Below are positions 10,873 to 22,259 of a DNA stretch of 64,000 nt, in pieces; the first letter of the stretch is position 1, and every line of letters begins with the position of its first letter. The notes under the pieces are model-generated. The model made no database searches, was not told where the DNA came from, and saw only the letters and a program-made list of their open reading frames with translations. The stretch comes from Siderastrea radians (taxonomy: Eukaryota > Cnidaria > Anthozoa > Scleractinia > Rhizangiidae): NCBI GenBank assembly GCA_964017195.1, contig OZ024890.1, forward strand, positions 17,565,701-17,629,700, given 5' to 3'. Position numbers and translations under genes: made by a program.

Positions 10873-11274
10873 TTATATCACCGTTTCTAGCATGCAGAGT
10901 TCTTGAAACGTTGCACTGCCCGCTGAATCAAATGTTCCCCCTGACTCGTTGGACCAAAATTCATATATTCCTTCACCAACGTCGCTTTCGCCGTCCTGCT
11001 TGCACTGGGATCGATCCAACAAGTTCATAATTACAAAATAGACGACCCCGATTATATACACGGCCATACCGGCAGTAGTCAAAACTTTCCTTGTCAAGAG
11101 GGAAGCTGACCAAAGACCCATGCCAACAAGAACCGCTCCTAAAGTTACAACAGCCAGCGGGAAAGCGCACAGATATACCATTTGGCAGGGAGGGGACTTG
11201 GCAGTGGGTTGTACGCGCTCTCTTTCAACTTGTGCGCCCGTAATAAAGCGATCATCTAACAATAGCACTACCAT
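10873..11274 (-). CDS. Two-helix membrane protein 2 (unknown family)
   Basis: Intronless frame of 133 codons starting at the ATG at 11274, whose context is good (CACAAAATGG). The frame is open a little further upstream but contains no earlier ATG. Residues 32-56 (VYLCAFPLAVVTLGAVLVGM) and 65-86 (VLTTAGMAVYIIGVVYFVIM) are hydrophobic helices joined by LLTRK. A short polar tail follows, with CK, acidic residues and a YEFW segment. The pattern of Pro in helix 1, LGAV, a basic residue before LTTxG at the start of helix 2, and a polar exit matches proteins 1 and 4 of this window. No signal peptide, catalytic motif or known domain is visible. It lies on the opposite strand to gene 1 and the same strand as gene 3. 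Confidence 0.65.
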   Translation of the reverse strand: MVVLLLDDRFITGAQVERERVQPTAKSPPCQMVYLCAFPLAVVTLGAVLVGMGLWSASLLTRKVLTTAGMAVYIIGVVYFVIMNLLDRSQCKQDGESDVGEGIYEFWSNESGGTFDSAGSATFQELCMLETVI

Positions 11275-13387
11275 TTTGTGTTCCTTTTTCCTGCTAGTCG
11301 ACCGAATGAGCCGTAGTAATAAAATTATCAAGTTTGACTGAGGGTTTCGTAAAATCTGGTAAACAGGATATGTGGAATTTTGTTTGTCGATTTAGGTTTG
11401 AAAGCTTATACATACATCTGTTTCATTTACGTGGCCGGCTGTTTCCGACCGGATTTCCAAACTCAAGATACGTTTACTGTTTCTGAAACAGCCATAAGTA
11501 AATAGTGGCATGCTTTTAACATAATTCGCTGTTTTTTATTGTGTGTTTTTCATGTTACAAACTCTATAGCTGAGCCAAGTCCTGAGCAGTGTTAAAGCTT
11601 TCACCAATGGCAAACGTAGAGTCGTGTCATTGTTAACTTCGCTTTTGAGTCTTTCTTTAGGGTGAAATTCTATTAAAAAAACTGTTTCAACTACTGTAAA
11701 AAAAACTTATGAGCAACACTTTCTTGGTATACCGCCCATATCATGGGTTGTATAGGTTATTCTGAAGTTTAAGTCTGTGGATGAAATTCGTGTGGTGTTC
11801 ATTAACAATTGAGCAAAAATTTCCTCGAGGGTGTAATCTGGTGGAGGCATGCGTCACGCGTCGACATGTCTGTCATTTTCGCCGGCTTTAGAACATTTTC
11901 GCAATGCTTGATGAGTCTTTTTTAAAATAAAGCTGAGAAAAGTAGAAAGATCTCAGTTCACAATAGAATAACAATATAAAAATAATAATATAGATTGGAT
12001 TAATTCTCAAGGAGTCTCTCAAACGTGTAGCGACCCTTATCCGAGAAAACGTCCGGTGGTCTCACCGCAGAACAGTGGTGTAGGTCCGCAATGGATGTAA
12101 AGAGACACGGGGAACGGGGACTAATCAGTTCTTGTAACTTGCAACGCAAGAGAAATGTTATTAAGTTTTCAAAACAAATTTTTCTGTCAAAGGAAGTATG
12201 GTTGTAACCACTTTTTCGCGCGACTTTTCTACTCACACGAGGATGACCTGGGAGCCTATTTGGTCGGAGGCCAATCATGCATACCACGCCAAACTTGTTT
12301 TTTGTTTCTTGTTTTAGCATTTTTGCAGGACACAGGAGCCGCTGACAAGAAGATCATTCCGCCTTCCTGCTTTGTCTGCCTGAAGAGCATGTTAATTTTT
12401 CCCCGAGTGAGCTTTTGTTAGAATTATCTCTTAATGTGGATCGCACAACTTTTCATTATAGCATAAACTGTTGAAAACAACTCGTACATGTTTTCGTTTC
12501 GCCCTGTTTGTCTATTCGTAGGAAAACTTCTTCTGTGCAGACTGTTTCATTTCTTCTCGGTATTCTGATAACGAAACTACTTTTCAGCTGACTAATCCGG
12601 GATAAGGCTCAAATCTGCGACAGACAGCCTACGTGATCGGGATAGCCTGTGGAAAGGCTCCTCTGTAGAAAGAGGGCACCGCAGAAAAATATGTGAGCGG
12701 ATTGATCGAATCGAAGAAAGATCCGCAATACTCACTCGGGCCTCTCGGAGTTTTCCTCTGTTCTATTGCCCACTTATGAAAAACCCGGTCTCACCGCTCT
12801 GCGAGACCCACGCCACGTACCTTTGCAGGCTTAAACCAACCCAATGCTAATGTAAGCTAAAAGTTTATATCTTATTATATTTGTTAAGTCAAATAAAAAA
12901 GGAGCCTGTTTACAATCTGCAATAGGACCAAAAGCAGCTAGAGATTCTTGTACATATAATGTTTACGTACCTCATTCAATAAAAGTGAAACTATGACACT
13001 ACGAATAGCCTTCTAGACTACTATAAATCACTTACGTATTAAACTTCTGTGATCAGATAAGCCAGTAGTTCACTATAGTTATACTATAGTATTGTTAACT
13101 ATACTTTCAGGATTTCCGGATGTTTGCGTATATATACTAAGAAACTCAACGTTACAATGGTCGTTTTGGTCAATTGCATCACAAAACAAAGGTCTGGCTT
13201 TCTACTTATGCATTTGAAAACGTGTCTCATCAACAAAGGAAAAATTCTATTTTATAAGCGGCGTAAACTATAGATGTTAGTCAGTTGGTTTGGGCGACTA
13301 GTCCACTAAAAAGTTATTCATTGTCATGCACGTTACTACATTGTCATGCTACTACAGTTTTTGACACGTTAATAAAGTTATCATTAT
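11275..13387. other. Intergenic sequence, nothing firmly recognised
   Basis: Includes the upstream region of two-helix gene 2. Overlapping open frames near 12000-12421 have no recognisable domain and lie on both strands. The stretch before 13388 (AATAAAGTTATCATTATC) looks like a retrotransposon 3' tail leading into the ATT array. Confidence 0.3.
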
Positions 13388-13395
13388 CATTATTA

Positions 13396-13458
<63 letters not shown>
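13388..13458. repeat. (ATT)n microsatellite
   Basis: About 23 near-perfect ATT/TTA units. The preceding AATAAAGTTATCATTATC suggests that it grew from the 3' tail of a LINE. Confidence 0.9.
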
Positions 13459-13459
<1 letters not shown>

Positions 13460-14068
13460 GTGTCTCGCATAATCCTTCGGATAAAATAGTTACAAATGCC
13501 GGACTCAGAAAGAACGGCAGTGTGAGTAGTTTGTTTTTGCGTAGACTGTGAGTTTCTTACTCGGAATAGTTTCGCAACTGTTGAGACAACGAGTAACTAA
13601 CTGCATCTGCGCATGCCGATGGAGATGCTTTTATAAACCACAACTTAATTACAGGTTCAGTTATTACATCTCTCAGTTATCGTTATTTTTCCCTTAACGG
13701 CTTTGCTGGTACATATATATATATTTTTTTACTTTAAGTATTTATACGAGGGGACTCGGCCAACAATACTTCCTGCGGGTGTTGGCCTGTTTTATTGTGC
13801 AGAAACGGTAATGTGAAAACCCCCGGAAAATCTTAACATGACACTGCAAGCAATGTTGAAGAATTATATACCGGTAGGTGACTTCATACTCAGTACGCAA
13901 TAGGCCATAAAGTTTCTGGTAATAAAATTCGTTGTACCTTATGTAACTGGTGCTATTAAATACTTAGAAATTACAGTCCGACTTACCCACTCTCCGAGAT
14001 CACACGGGAAGGGATACGCGCCAAGGCACAGAAAGTCTAATTCACTTGACGGCGATCAACCGGCGAGC
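13459..14068. other. Intergenic sequence
   Basis: No gene or symmetric repeat seen, apart from a short TA run near 13713-13730. Confidence 0.3.
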
Positions 14069-14075
14069 AAATAAT

Positions 14076-14530
14076 CCCCGGGGGTACTCAAGTATAATTT
14101 TAGAAAGATTTTGCATTCAAAATGATACCACGTTCTAGAAATAGGTCAATTTTTAATACCCCGTTTTAAAAAAATGGAGATAGTTGCAATAGCCAGGTTT
14201 TTTCCCATTATATTCTGACGCAATATTACTCCCCGCTCATCGCGTCGGAACCCAGCGTGCGTTATCGAACACGTTATTATACTGCGGGCAACACGGGATG
14301 CAACAATTTGTTCGTTATGTATTTTTTTTTTAGTTTTAGTTAAGAAAACTCTCTATTAATAATTTCAAATGGCTGCTGACAATTTTAAACTTTCGTGCGT
14401 TCGAATATTACACCCGGTTCTAGGAAACATCTCTAAAATGGGTACCCCGTTCTAGATCAGGAGTCCCAAAATCACGACCCCGTTGGGCGGCACATACCCG
14501 TATAGGTATTGTGGGGGAGTACCCCCCGGG
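14076..14530. mobile_element. MITE with CCCCGGGGGTACTC ends and 7-bp target duplication
   Basis: Left end CCCCGGGGGTACTC (14076-14089) is mirrored by GAGTACCCCCCGGG (about 14517-14530). The 7-bp sequence AAATAAT flanks both sides exactly (14069-14075 and 14531-14537), as expected for a transposase-made target duplication. Inside are repeated 'CCCCGTT(T/C)(T/A)A' variants. 455 bp, non-coding, so non-autonomous. Confidence 0.85.
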
Positions 14531-15995
14531 AAATAATCATCCTAAACGATCTCTAGAATCTCGGAAAAGTGACGAAAATACATAAGATACACAACAGACA
14601 TGGTTTTTCAAATTTTATTTAGAAGTTCACGGCTTCCAAAAGGAGAACTGCGATTATTTAGACCTACTTTCAGAGCATTCGAACTCTCACATCACTCTTT
14701 GGTTTATACAGTTCATACCGGTGATCCAAAATAAAACAAAAGCTACTGACCTGTGCATTCGTTCGATATTTACGAGTTACGAGTTATATTCGATTCTGTA
14801 GGCACGCACCACACAAAGATTTCGCTTCCAATCATTGTGTTTTCCACCACATTGCACAATCCCACAAAACGATAAGCCCAAATGGAACTCGATCGGTTTC
14901 TCAGCTTTCTACACGGTGGTATCGACTATCGAGGACTTCGGGATCACCAAAACCCTATTTAGAATGGAACAAACGACAAAGCACTGCTGCAAAAGGCATC
15001 CTCCAGAAGAGTTGCCCGCGTAATACGAAAAGACAAGGACATTTGAACCAAGATGACTAGTTGCGGTGAAGAAATGGACACGAACTCGTCAAATCCAAGA
15101 TGGCGGCTACAGATCGAGCACGTGTTCTTCTGTCGTTACCATGGTTCCCCACATCGATCGGGACCAAAATTTCGTGACAGAAAGAACAATAGGTATAGTC
15201 CATATTTGGATCATAAAAGTGTTTATTCTGCATATTTTTGGCCTATTTATCGCAATTTTTTCTCATTTCAGCCAATCACGTAGCCGTATTTTAATTACTT
15301 AATTGGAAACAGACACCGGATGACTTCCTGCCGGGTTGCCAAATTTTCTATAGTTTTTACTCGAAGCGTTACTTAAAAACCTTCAGGAGGGGGAAGGGGG
15401 GTGAGAGACTATGCGCCGCCGAATTTCTTGTTGTCTCTGAACTCCCTGATTTCAACAGCTCCTTGGCCCGTCAGTTTATTTCTCGATTACACTAGAATAG
15501 AATAGTTGTCTTGAAATGTTATGTTTGACTTTAAACTTGATTAATCGATATCCTACGATATGTATGGGAGTCCAGCTGATTTCGCGAAAAAGCACAGTCA
15601 CTTTCCGTTCTTTAATATTACCATTAAAAATTGGCAATGCTCTTCTTATCAGTCGTGATGTGTAATTGATAGCCTCATCTAAAAATTGTAAAGTGCTGTT
15701 TTCTTGGATGACTGCTCAAACTCATTCTGTTCAACTAGTTGCCATTTATGACAGAATTAAAGTTGAAGTCGTCTTAATACATCTTCAAGTTTGATCTACA
15801 GCATGTTTTTGCTCCATAATTAAATCTCTCTGAGCAGGCAAGAAAGGCAACGAAACATTTCACTTCAACTCGTTATGCCGTGACGTCACGGGTAGTTTTC
15901 CACAGTTTTTTCAACTATGGACGCTTCTAAGTTTCGCCTACGCGAAGGATCGTCTTGAAGCGAGTTTTTGAAAGAGAAAGTGATAAAGTTCCATT
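14531..15995. other. Intergenic sequence
   Basis: No gene supported. Holds an AAGATGGCGGC motif (15099-15109), which matches the consensus of YY1-type sites, and probable 3' flank of two-helix gene 3 (minus strand). Confidence 0.3.
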
Positions 15996-16343
15996 TCAAA
16001 CTACCGCACAGTCAGACGCCTCATCACCATTTCGAGTTTTCGTCGACGAGCGATCACAGATGTGACCGCACAACAAACAAAGGAGGATCCCGAAAATGAA
16101 CATGGCCGCTCCACTGATGATCAGAGCCGAAATATTAGTTAAACAACCGGCAATAAATACCGTAATGCCTCCAAAGCTGGTGAGACAGGGAAGCAGAATT
16201 ATACCCAATATTCGGAATGCCGAGTCCCATCTTAAAGATGACGGGAAGCACTTGTAGGCTTCGTATATTCGCTTAACATGGATGCTGCCTCCGTGGTTGC
16301 GTCTGCAAATGGGAGTCCTGACCGAATCCTCGTCCATTCTCAT
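15996..16343 (-). CDS. Two-helix membrane protein 3 (unknown family)
   Basis: Intronless 115-codon frame from the ATG at 16343; a second in-frame ATG follows two codons later. The N-terminal 43 residues are polar and basic. Residues 44-68 (RILGIILLPCLTSFGGITVF) and 73-96 (ALIISGAAMFIFGILLCLLC) form two hydrophobic helices with a very short loop. The tail is only about 20 residues and ends DCAVV. The C-terminal CAVV loosely resembles a prenylation box, but this is a weak suggestion. Helix layout (LLP in helix 1, glycine at the start of helix 2) matches the neighbours near 3, 11 and 20 kb. Function unknown. Confidence 0.6.
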   Translation of the reverse strand: MRMDEDSVRTPICRRNHGGSIHVKRIYEAYKCFPSSLRWDSAFRILGIILLPCLTSFGGITVFIAGCLTNISALIISGAAMFIFGILLCLLCGHICDRSSTKTRNGDEASDCAVV

Positions 16344-18400
16344 TGTCTTGACTCGGACCAGTAAATGTCAATAACAGACGAAGTTCATAAGTGTAATACC
16401 ACAGTCCGGCAGGTAGCTCTATGTCAGTCTTACACGCTTACTTCACTAGAACTGCAGTATCTCTGTGGGCCTGTTGCGTTTGGCAAGGGTTCCTGTGGCT
16501 TCTTCACGGTTGATCAGTAGGAGGGTATTTGTTTATTTGATTGCAGTGCAGCAGCATGCCACAAATTAATCTTCGGCAGGGGGTGCAAGATAAACTCTAC
16601 GAACTTCATTGTTCTCTTGATACCAACAGATAAACTTTAAGAGCGCCATTGCGTTCTTGATACTAACAGGTCAAAGTTGCCTTATTTTATCATTTATGAG
16701 GCAAATTAAAGAGTCGTCCATGTCAGTGGAATTTAACGGATGTTTTTGATTTGTTAATTAAAAGCGGCCCGTTTTTCTTTTATTCTCTGAACACAGTTGA
16801 CAAATTAGGGGGAAGTGAAGCGCAGCATGAATGAATTGATGGGTGTAAATTAAAACTTTCTTATTTAATACTTTGATTAGCTTAGCTGTTATTTCTTTTT
16901 AGTTGTAGTGATCATGCTGTCACTGCAATCTGCAACAGCTCACTATGATGACATGCAGTGAAGTCCTCTGCTTATTAGGAATCTCCTAGACAAGGCTTTA
17001 CCTGTGCTTTTTGTTTGGTTTGTTTGCTTGTTTTTAAGGTCGGTTTTTACGTTGGGAGAGCAACCCGTTTTCTTGCTTCGATGCCCCATGAAATCTGGCT
17101 CATGACTCAACAACTGTATAACAATTGTGGTAGAATTATTAATTGATTTTTGGTCTGTACATGTCTTATTACAAAAGGGAATACCTTTCCTCTTAGTTTC
17201 AGTTTTCGGTTGTAAAACACACTGCACTGCAGTTTACTCTGGAAGTCATTTCTCTTGCGTTGGAGGCTTTGGACCTTATATGGTCTGAAAGAGACGCCAA
17301 GAGGCTAAAACCCGCATTAATACCCTTCAATCTACTGAATCAAGATAGTTACCAAACAAACAAACAAAAAAAAAAGGAGAAGGGGGGGGGGGGGGGCTCA
17401 AACGTGCATGTTAGATAAAGGCAAGTATGAATCCCATTATTTCAACATATCGCTCAAATGCTTTCAAGGTATCATTGGTATCGTTATTCAGAGTTTGGAG
17501 AATTTTAACCTGAAGGGGTTGTTAGTAAGAAAGGTGGCAGCGCCTTTTTTGGGTGCAGTACGGCCTTTCTATGATACATGACAACAATTTCGTATTTTGA
17601 CTGGAAAGGACTCGTTCGCATATACTGCAATTCTATGCTTACTACATAGTGTAAATAAGGAAAGCTTCTCACTACGTGTATTTAACTGATGGTGGCACAG
17701 CAAAAATCACATAATGGAGAAACAGACCAATGAAAGCTTATTTGCAATGAATAACAAAGGAGCGATTAAAAACCAATTTATTTAATGCAGTGATCCGTGA
17801 GCTTTTGTTCATAGCTGTGCAGTGTGCAATCATCTTAACCACCAAAGGCAGGTAAATATTTATTTTTCGACTCGCTTTATGGATTATTGGACTTTGATTT
17901 CAAGTCATGCTGTGAAAATCTGCAAGACTACATAATATGAAAGCGTACTCTACTACCCCGTTCATTTTGCAAGTTAAAACAGTGCATTATGGGCAACACC
18001 GGACAAAAACACCCTGAAGTTTGTATAAGATTCTACTTTCGACAGTGTCCTTTTCATACGACCATATTATTACGTATATACTGTAACAAGTTAAAGACAA
18101 CTGTAAAACAAATAGGCCATTTCCGAGTTCCATAAAACCTCACTTTCAAAACGAGGCCAAGTGCAAAACCTTTCACGCGAAAATGAGTTTTATTTGCATG
18201 AGAAATAAAAATTATTTTCATATCAAAGACTTCGCACTTAGCCTTGTTTTGAAAAAGAGGCTAGAGGCAACTCGGAAATTGCCTATTCGTCTCTGATTCT
18301 AAACTGAGTTTGTACCAGCCTCAAATCACTTTCACCAACGTATTTTATGAATGCACCCAAAATTGCTGCATTAACTTGAAAGGCCCTGAGTAAGGGAACA
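16344..18400. other. Intergenic sequence with homopolymer runs
   Basis: No gene supported. Contains an A-rich run followed by a run of about 15 G near 17360-17397. A small local duplication with 'TTCTTGATACTAACAG' variants lies near 16614-16672. The 94-codon minus-strand frame near 16943-17227 has no recognisable similarity. Confidence 0.35.
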
Positions 18401-18414
18401 TGCTGCTGCTGCTT

Positions 18415-18481
<67 letters not shown>

Positions 18482-18498
18482 CGACGACGACGACGACG
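18401..18498. repeat. Mosaic trinucleotide array TGC / TTG / ATG / ACG
   Basis: Four adjacent arrays, each one base different from the next: TGC (18401-18412), TTG (18414-18447), ATG (18447-18480) and ACG (18481-18498). Frames through it encode poly-Leu/Met or poly-His/Gln and are artefacts of the array. Confidence 0.9.
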
Positions 18499-19910
18499 GA
18501 TGGCATGGCAGTTTCTTTTGACGAATGGCAGCCTCAGGTTATCCATATTGCACGTGTTGTGGCTCAGCACCTGAGTTTCTTGTTGTTTCGGTTGCTCAGG
18601 ACTACTTGTTACATCGCGCTGAGTCGTGCAAACTCAGAGGTCAGTACCGACAGTTGTCTTTTTGGGGCGGTGGGCCATGGGGGTGGGGGAGTGGGGAAGT
18701 AAACTGCCCTGGCATCGGTCAGATGATCACGCAAAGCGTCTCCCCCTAAAATTATAGCCACGAAGAGAGCTGGAGGGAGGGGACTGAGCAGAATCTCTGA
18801 TTTCGGTAGATGAGGCTACACACAAAAAGCCAGTTGCAGGGGTGCGCCGGATCCGTCATCAGCCTTGCATTATTTGTTAGTGGTCCCGTCAACATGAAAA
18901 CAAACAAAAAGCGAACGCAAACGGGGAGGCAAATACGCGAACAGGAACATAGTAAGTTGCTTGGGGAAGAAGAGGCGTCTGGGAGCAGAGGCATGGGTCT
19001 GCCTGATTGTTTCAACCAAGATAGGAATCGAGAACAAGAGCGGAAAGAGAAAAGAGAGACAGACACCCATTTCCTTTTAGAAGGAGGAAATGGGCTAATA
19101 GCCGGAAAAAAAGGGGTTGATTGTAAGTGGGTCGAGTCGTCCATTTCTGTGGCGGGTCTTATAACCGAGATAAATCTGATAATGTACTGGCAAAACTCAC
19201 TGAGCTGCAGGCGACCGGATGGTTATTGTTAGACCCCCATTGAATTAATATCCAAGACAAACAGGCAGGTAGCATCTCAGTTCTCTCCTACAGTGGACGT
19301 TCGACCGAATGGATGCGAACCGAAGATGCGTACTCAGAAGTGTTTGACTCAGTCGTTCGACTGAGTGCAATTGGGTTCAATTGACTTCGATTAGCCAACG
19401 CTTCGAGTAGATCAGGCTCAGGAATGAACCGACAGGCTATATTGAGATTTATTCATAGATCTTTATAGACACCCATGTATGTCACCGACAATCAGCCTCA
19501 AACGAATCGCGCTTTTAAAATGCATGGGCAACTTCTTTTCTGTTCGTAAATGCGTTTCATGATAATATCGTGACCAATGTAATAATCCGTAAAAATGCAC
19601 TTCAAACTGTCATCGTTTGTGTCTGATTATTTACGTTCGCTAATGGAAAACCACAAAACTAGCATGACAAACCACGTCACGCTTCAGTAGACAAAATACT
19701 TACGGAGATTGGACGTTGCGTTATACATTTCCGCAAAGGTCTGGATTCGACAATAAGAAGGCCAACTGTAAACATTGCTCCAGGCAAAAATCGTCACCTT
19801 ATAAAGAACACGTGCTTACTGTATTGCGCCCTCTACGAAGAAAAGCTTTGTCAGCTGCGTACAAATCCGATGTATACAACGAATCGATTTAAGGAAAGAC
19901 AGGGAAGACA
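18499..19910. other. Intergenic sequence upstream of two-helix gene 4
   Basis: Frames of 130-140 codons exist on both strands between 18752 and 19232 over purine-rich sequence. Neither shows a domain, so I do not call a gene. The last few hundred bases should include the promoter of gene 4. Confidence 0.3.
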
Positions 19911-20393
19911 ATGTCTGGAGTTTACGTGGAATATGTAACTGCCGACGATTCGCGGTCTAGTACAAGCACTTCGGGGTCAGCATGGAAAGATTTCAGGCGA
20001 TGGAAGACCCCGAACCAACTTTGTATGATATGTCTCTTGCCGTTCGTCCTCATATTCGTGGGTTGCCTGTTACTGGGGCTCGTTTGGTCCGGTAAGGTGG
20101 AGTCTACAAGACAAGTTGTCCTCACGTGTGGAATGGTTTCCTTTTTTAGCGGGTTTCTTACGTGTGTGGTCGCTAATTTCTGTGATGCATGCGGTGTAAC
20201 ATGTAAAAGGTACGACGAAGCTCCGAACAGCGAGGCGCAAAACGAAACAATGTTTGTTGACCTGGGCGATCTAGGACCGGACCCAGTCGACCAGGACGAG
20301 GACAGAGAAAATATTAAATCAGAAGTTGAAACTACGGTGTTAGAAATGGAAGCGAATACGAGCGATGGAGGAGAAATTGCGCTTTCAAGATGA
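19911..20393 (+). CDS. Two-helix membrane protein 4 (unknown family, acidic tail)
   Basis: Intronless frame of 160 codons from the ATG at 19911 (context AAGACAATGT, A at -3). A Ser/Thr-rich polar N-terminus (residues 1-37) is followed by helices at about 38-60 (CMICLLPFVLIFVGCLLLGL) and 68-90 (VVLTCGMVSFFSGFLTCVVA) joined by WSGKVESTR. Cysteines cluster at the membrane exit (FCDACGVTCKR), possible palmitoylation sites. The tail is strongly acidic (DLGDLGPDPVDQDEDRE) and ends with SR. LLP in helix 1 and R-xx-LTCG at the start of helix 2 align with LTTxG in genes 1 and 2. No catalytic motif visible. Likely a membrane adaptor or accessory protein; function unknown. Confidence 0.7.
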   Translation: MSGVYVEYVTADDSRSSTSTSGSAWKDFRRWKTPNQLCMICLLPFVLIFVGCLLLGLVWSGKVESTRQVVLTCGMVSFFSGFLTCVVANFCDACGVTCKRYDEAPNSEAQNETMFVDLGDLGPDPVDQDEDRENIKSEVETTVLEMEANTSDGGEIALSR

Positions 20394-22130
20394 TCAAATT
20401 GCATGGTGCTCGTCCAAGGTGACAGTGGATAATTGATCATCACGCAAGAAGCAGGCTAGAAAGAACTCGAAGAAGAACGGTGGCTTTAAAATTTCTAGTT
20501 GTATATAAAATCATCAGGAGCCGAAAGATGTAGTTAAAGTTTCTCTGGGCCGTTGTTTATTGTTGTCGAAGTTTCATGTTCTCGGCTACAATGATTGTGA
20601 CACAGGATGTTGCGCAATATATGAATGACTTCCTACGTTTGTCCTTCAAAAGGCAAAACAATTGCACGTTATTTTTTGTCATCCTTGTCACACAAATGGC
20701 GCCAATTTATGGCTGAAGTCCGACGGAAAGGAAACATTGCCGTCAAAATAGCCCAAAGTAGCCTTTAAAAGGCAGCACTTTATTTTATGGGGCATTTTAA
20801 ACCAAAAATAATATCTCAACAGCGCAAATTAAATTCATACTTTTGAATAAATTAGCTAGATGTGATGAGAGTACTATAAAAATTAAAATTCTAATCATGT
20901 TTAAACACGTTCACACTCAGCTAAAACAATTCTTTGTCATGTTTTTCGATATTTTTTTAAGGCAGCTTTCTCAGTTTTCGCTGAGTCGTTTTTCTTGTAC
21001 ATTTGCATTGCCTACAAGCTTTTTTTGTTTTGTTTGTAAAACAAACACCAGAAAATTGCAGTGAATTTAAACAACCTCAACAATAGTTATTAATCCTCTC
21101 TGCCTTGTGAAGGCAATCCTTCAGTTATATAAACGCCGAAACAGTTTTTCTTTGCATCTGTGGATCATGTGGTGTTTTCAGTAATTCGTCATTGCTCCAG
21201 AAATTACATATTAAAAATAATGTTTTTTTCTTAAAGTGGAACTTGAAAAAAGCTCGAAAAGGGTGCAGCTTCGTTTCAGTACTTTAGATCACACCAGCAC
21301 TACTTTAAAAGCATTTCAATACCTTTGCAGACGTAGATTAACAAGGCAGACAGTTGTTAATGACAATTTAGTTGCGTTTTTGTATATATGGTAATTCATG
21401 ATAAAAAAAAAAAAAATATATATATATATATATAAAATAGAAATTGTACAGAGAAAACGTGAATTTTCGCACATGTTTGTTTCTGTACTTGCTCGACGTC
21501 TTACTGCTCTCGGCCAAGTGATTTTTACTATCGATGAGACACTGAAAGACGAAGCTAGCTTTGCCGTGCGTGCTTAAAATAATAATTATTGATATTGCCT
21601 GTCTGAAACGTTTTCGTGATATTGTTCTATTTAATTAATATTCCTTTCCAGTCCGCCAAAATAAATCACCTGTCACGGTTGCTAATTGAAAACATTATTT
21701 AAAAAAAAATGGATAAAACAGACACGTTTACGTGGAGGGAAAGTCTTTTATTGGGATTCATCAGATAAATTTTTGGCATCAGCGACTGATGACCTACTCT
21801 TCAATTTTTAGTGGGGATCAAAGACACCCCAAAATGTAACTCTCTCGATAGGTTACACGTGCGCGACCAATTTTTAAAAATGTGTCCCCAGAGCCAAGCT
21901 CCTATCTATTGTGACCTGTTTGTAGGCGTTTTTGCAGGAAGCGGAAGATGTCTGCTGTGAAACCTTACACACGTTTTCAGACAAAAGTATGTGACTTTCC
22001 TTATGACGTGTTCCCATTTTCCGTCCGAAATAAAGCTATCATCTTTATTGTTATATACAGATTTGTTTAAGTGTGGCTCAACATCAAAAATAGAAAAACT
22101 GAATGACTGCAGTCGAAGCGTCGAATCTTT
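20394..22130. other. 3' flank of two-helix gene 4 and intergenic sequence
   Basis: An AATAAA at 20846-20851 is a possible poly(A) signal about 450 bases after the stop codon of gene 4. An A run followed by (TA)n lies at 21402-21435. No other gene was seen. Confidence 0.4.
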
Positions 22131-22136
22131 TTCATG

Positions 22137-22188
22137 GTCGTCACGCAACGCTCCTCCCCTCTAGTGGGGAGGAGCGTTGCGTGACGAC
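22137..22188. repeat. Perfect 23-bp inverted repeat (hairpin)
   Basis: GTCGTCACGCAACGCTCCTC... (22137-22159) is followed after a 6-base loop (TCTAGT) by its exact reverse complement (22166-22188). Such a perfect palindrome is usually the fused ends of MITEs. The following 'AAGAACGGCTGCG...' stretch to about 22255 looks like part of the same interspersed repeat. Confidence 0.85.
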
Positions 22189-22259
22189 CTAAGAACGGCT
22201 GCGTATCCTCTCTCCTGAGGCTGCGTAGGAGACCGCTAGATGCCTGGTTGCCTGGCAGT

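Noticed and set aside
12000..12421. Overlapping frames of 88 and 106 codons
   Set aside because: No domain, opposite strands, no splice or start context that favours either.
18283..18702. Poly-His/poly-Gln and poly-Leu/Met open frames
   Set aside because: They arise from the triplet array at 18401-18498 on both strands.
18752..19232. 130- and 140-codon frames on opposite strands
   Set aside because: Purine-rich composition keeps both strands open; no recognisable motif and no splice or signal context.
19922..20443. 173-codon minus-strand frame opposite two-helix gene 4
   Set aside because: No domain or hydrophobic pattern; the plus strand has the helix pair shared with neighbouring genes, so this is a shadow.
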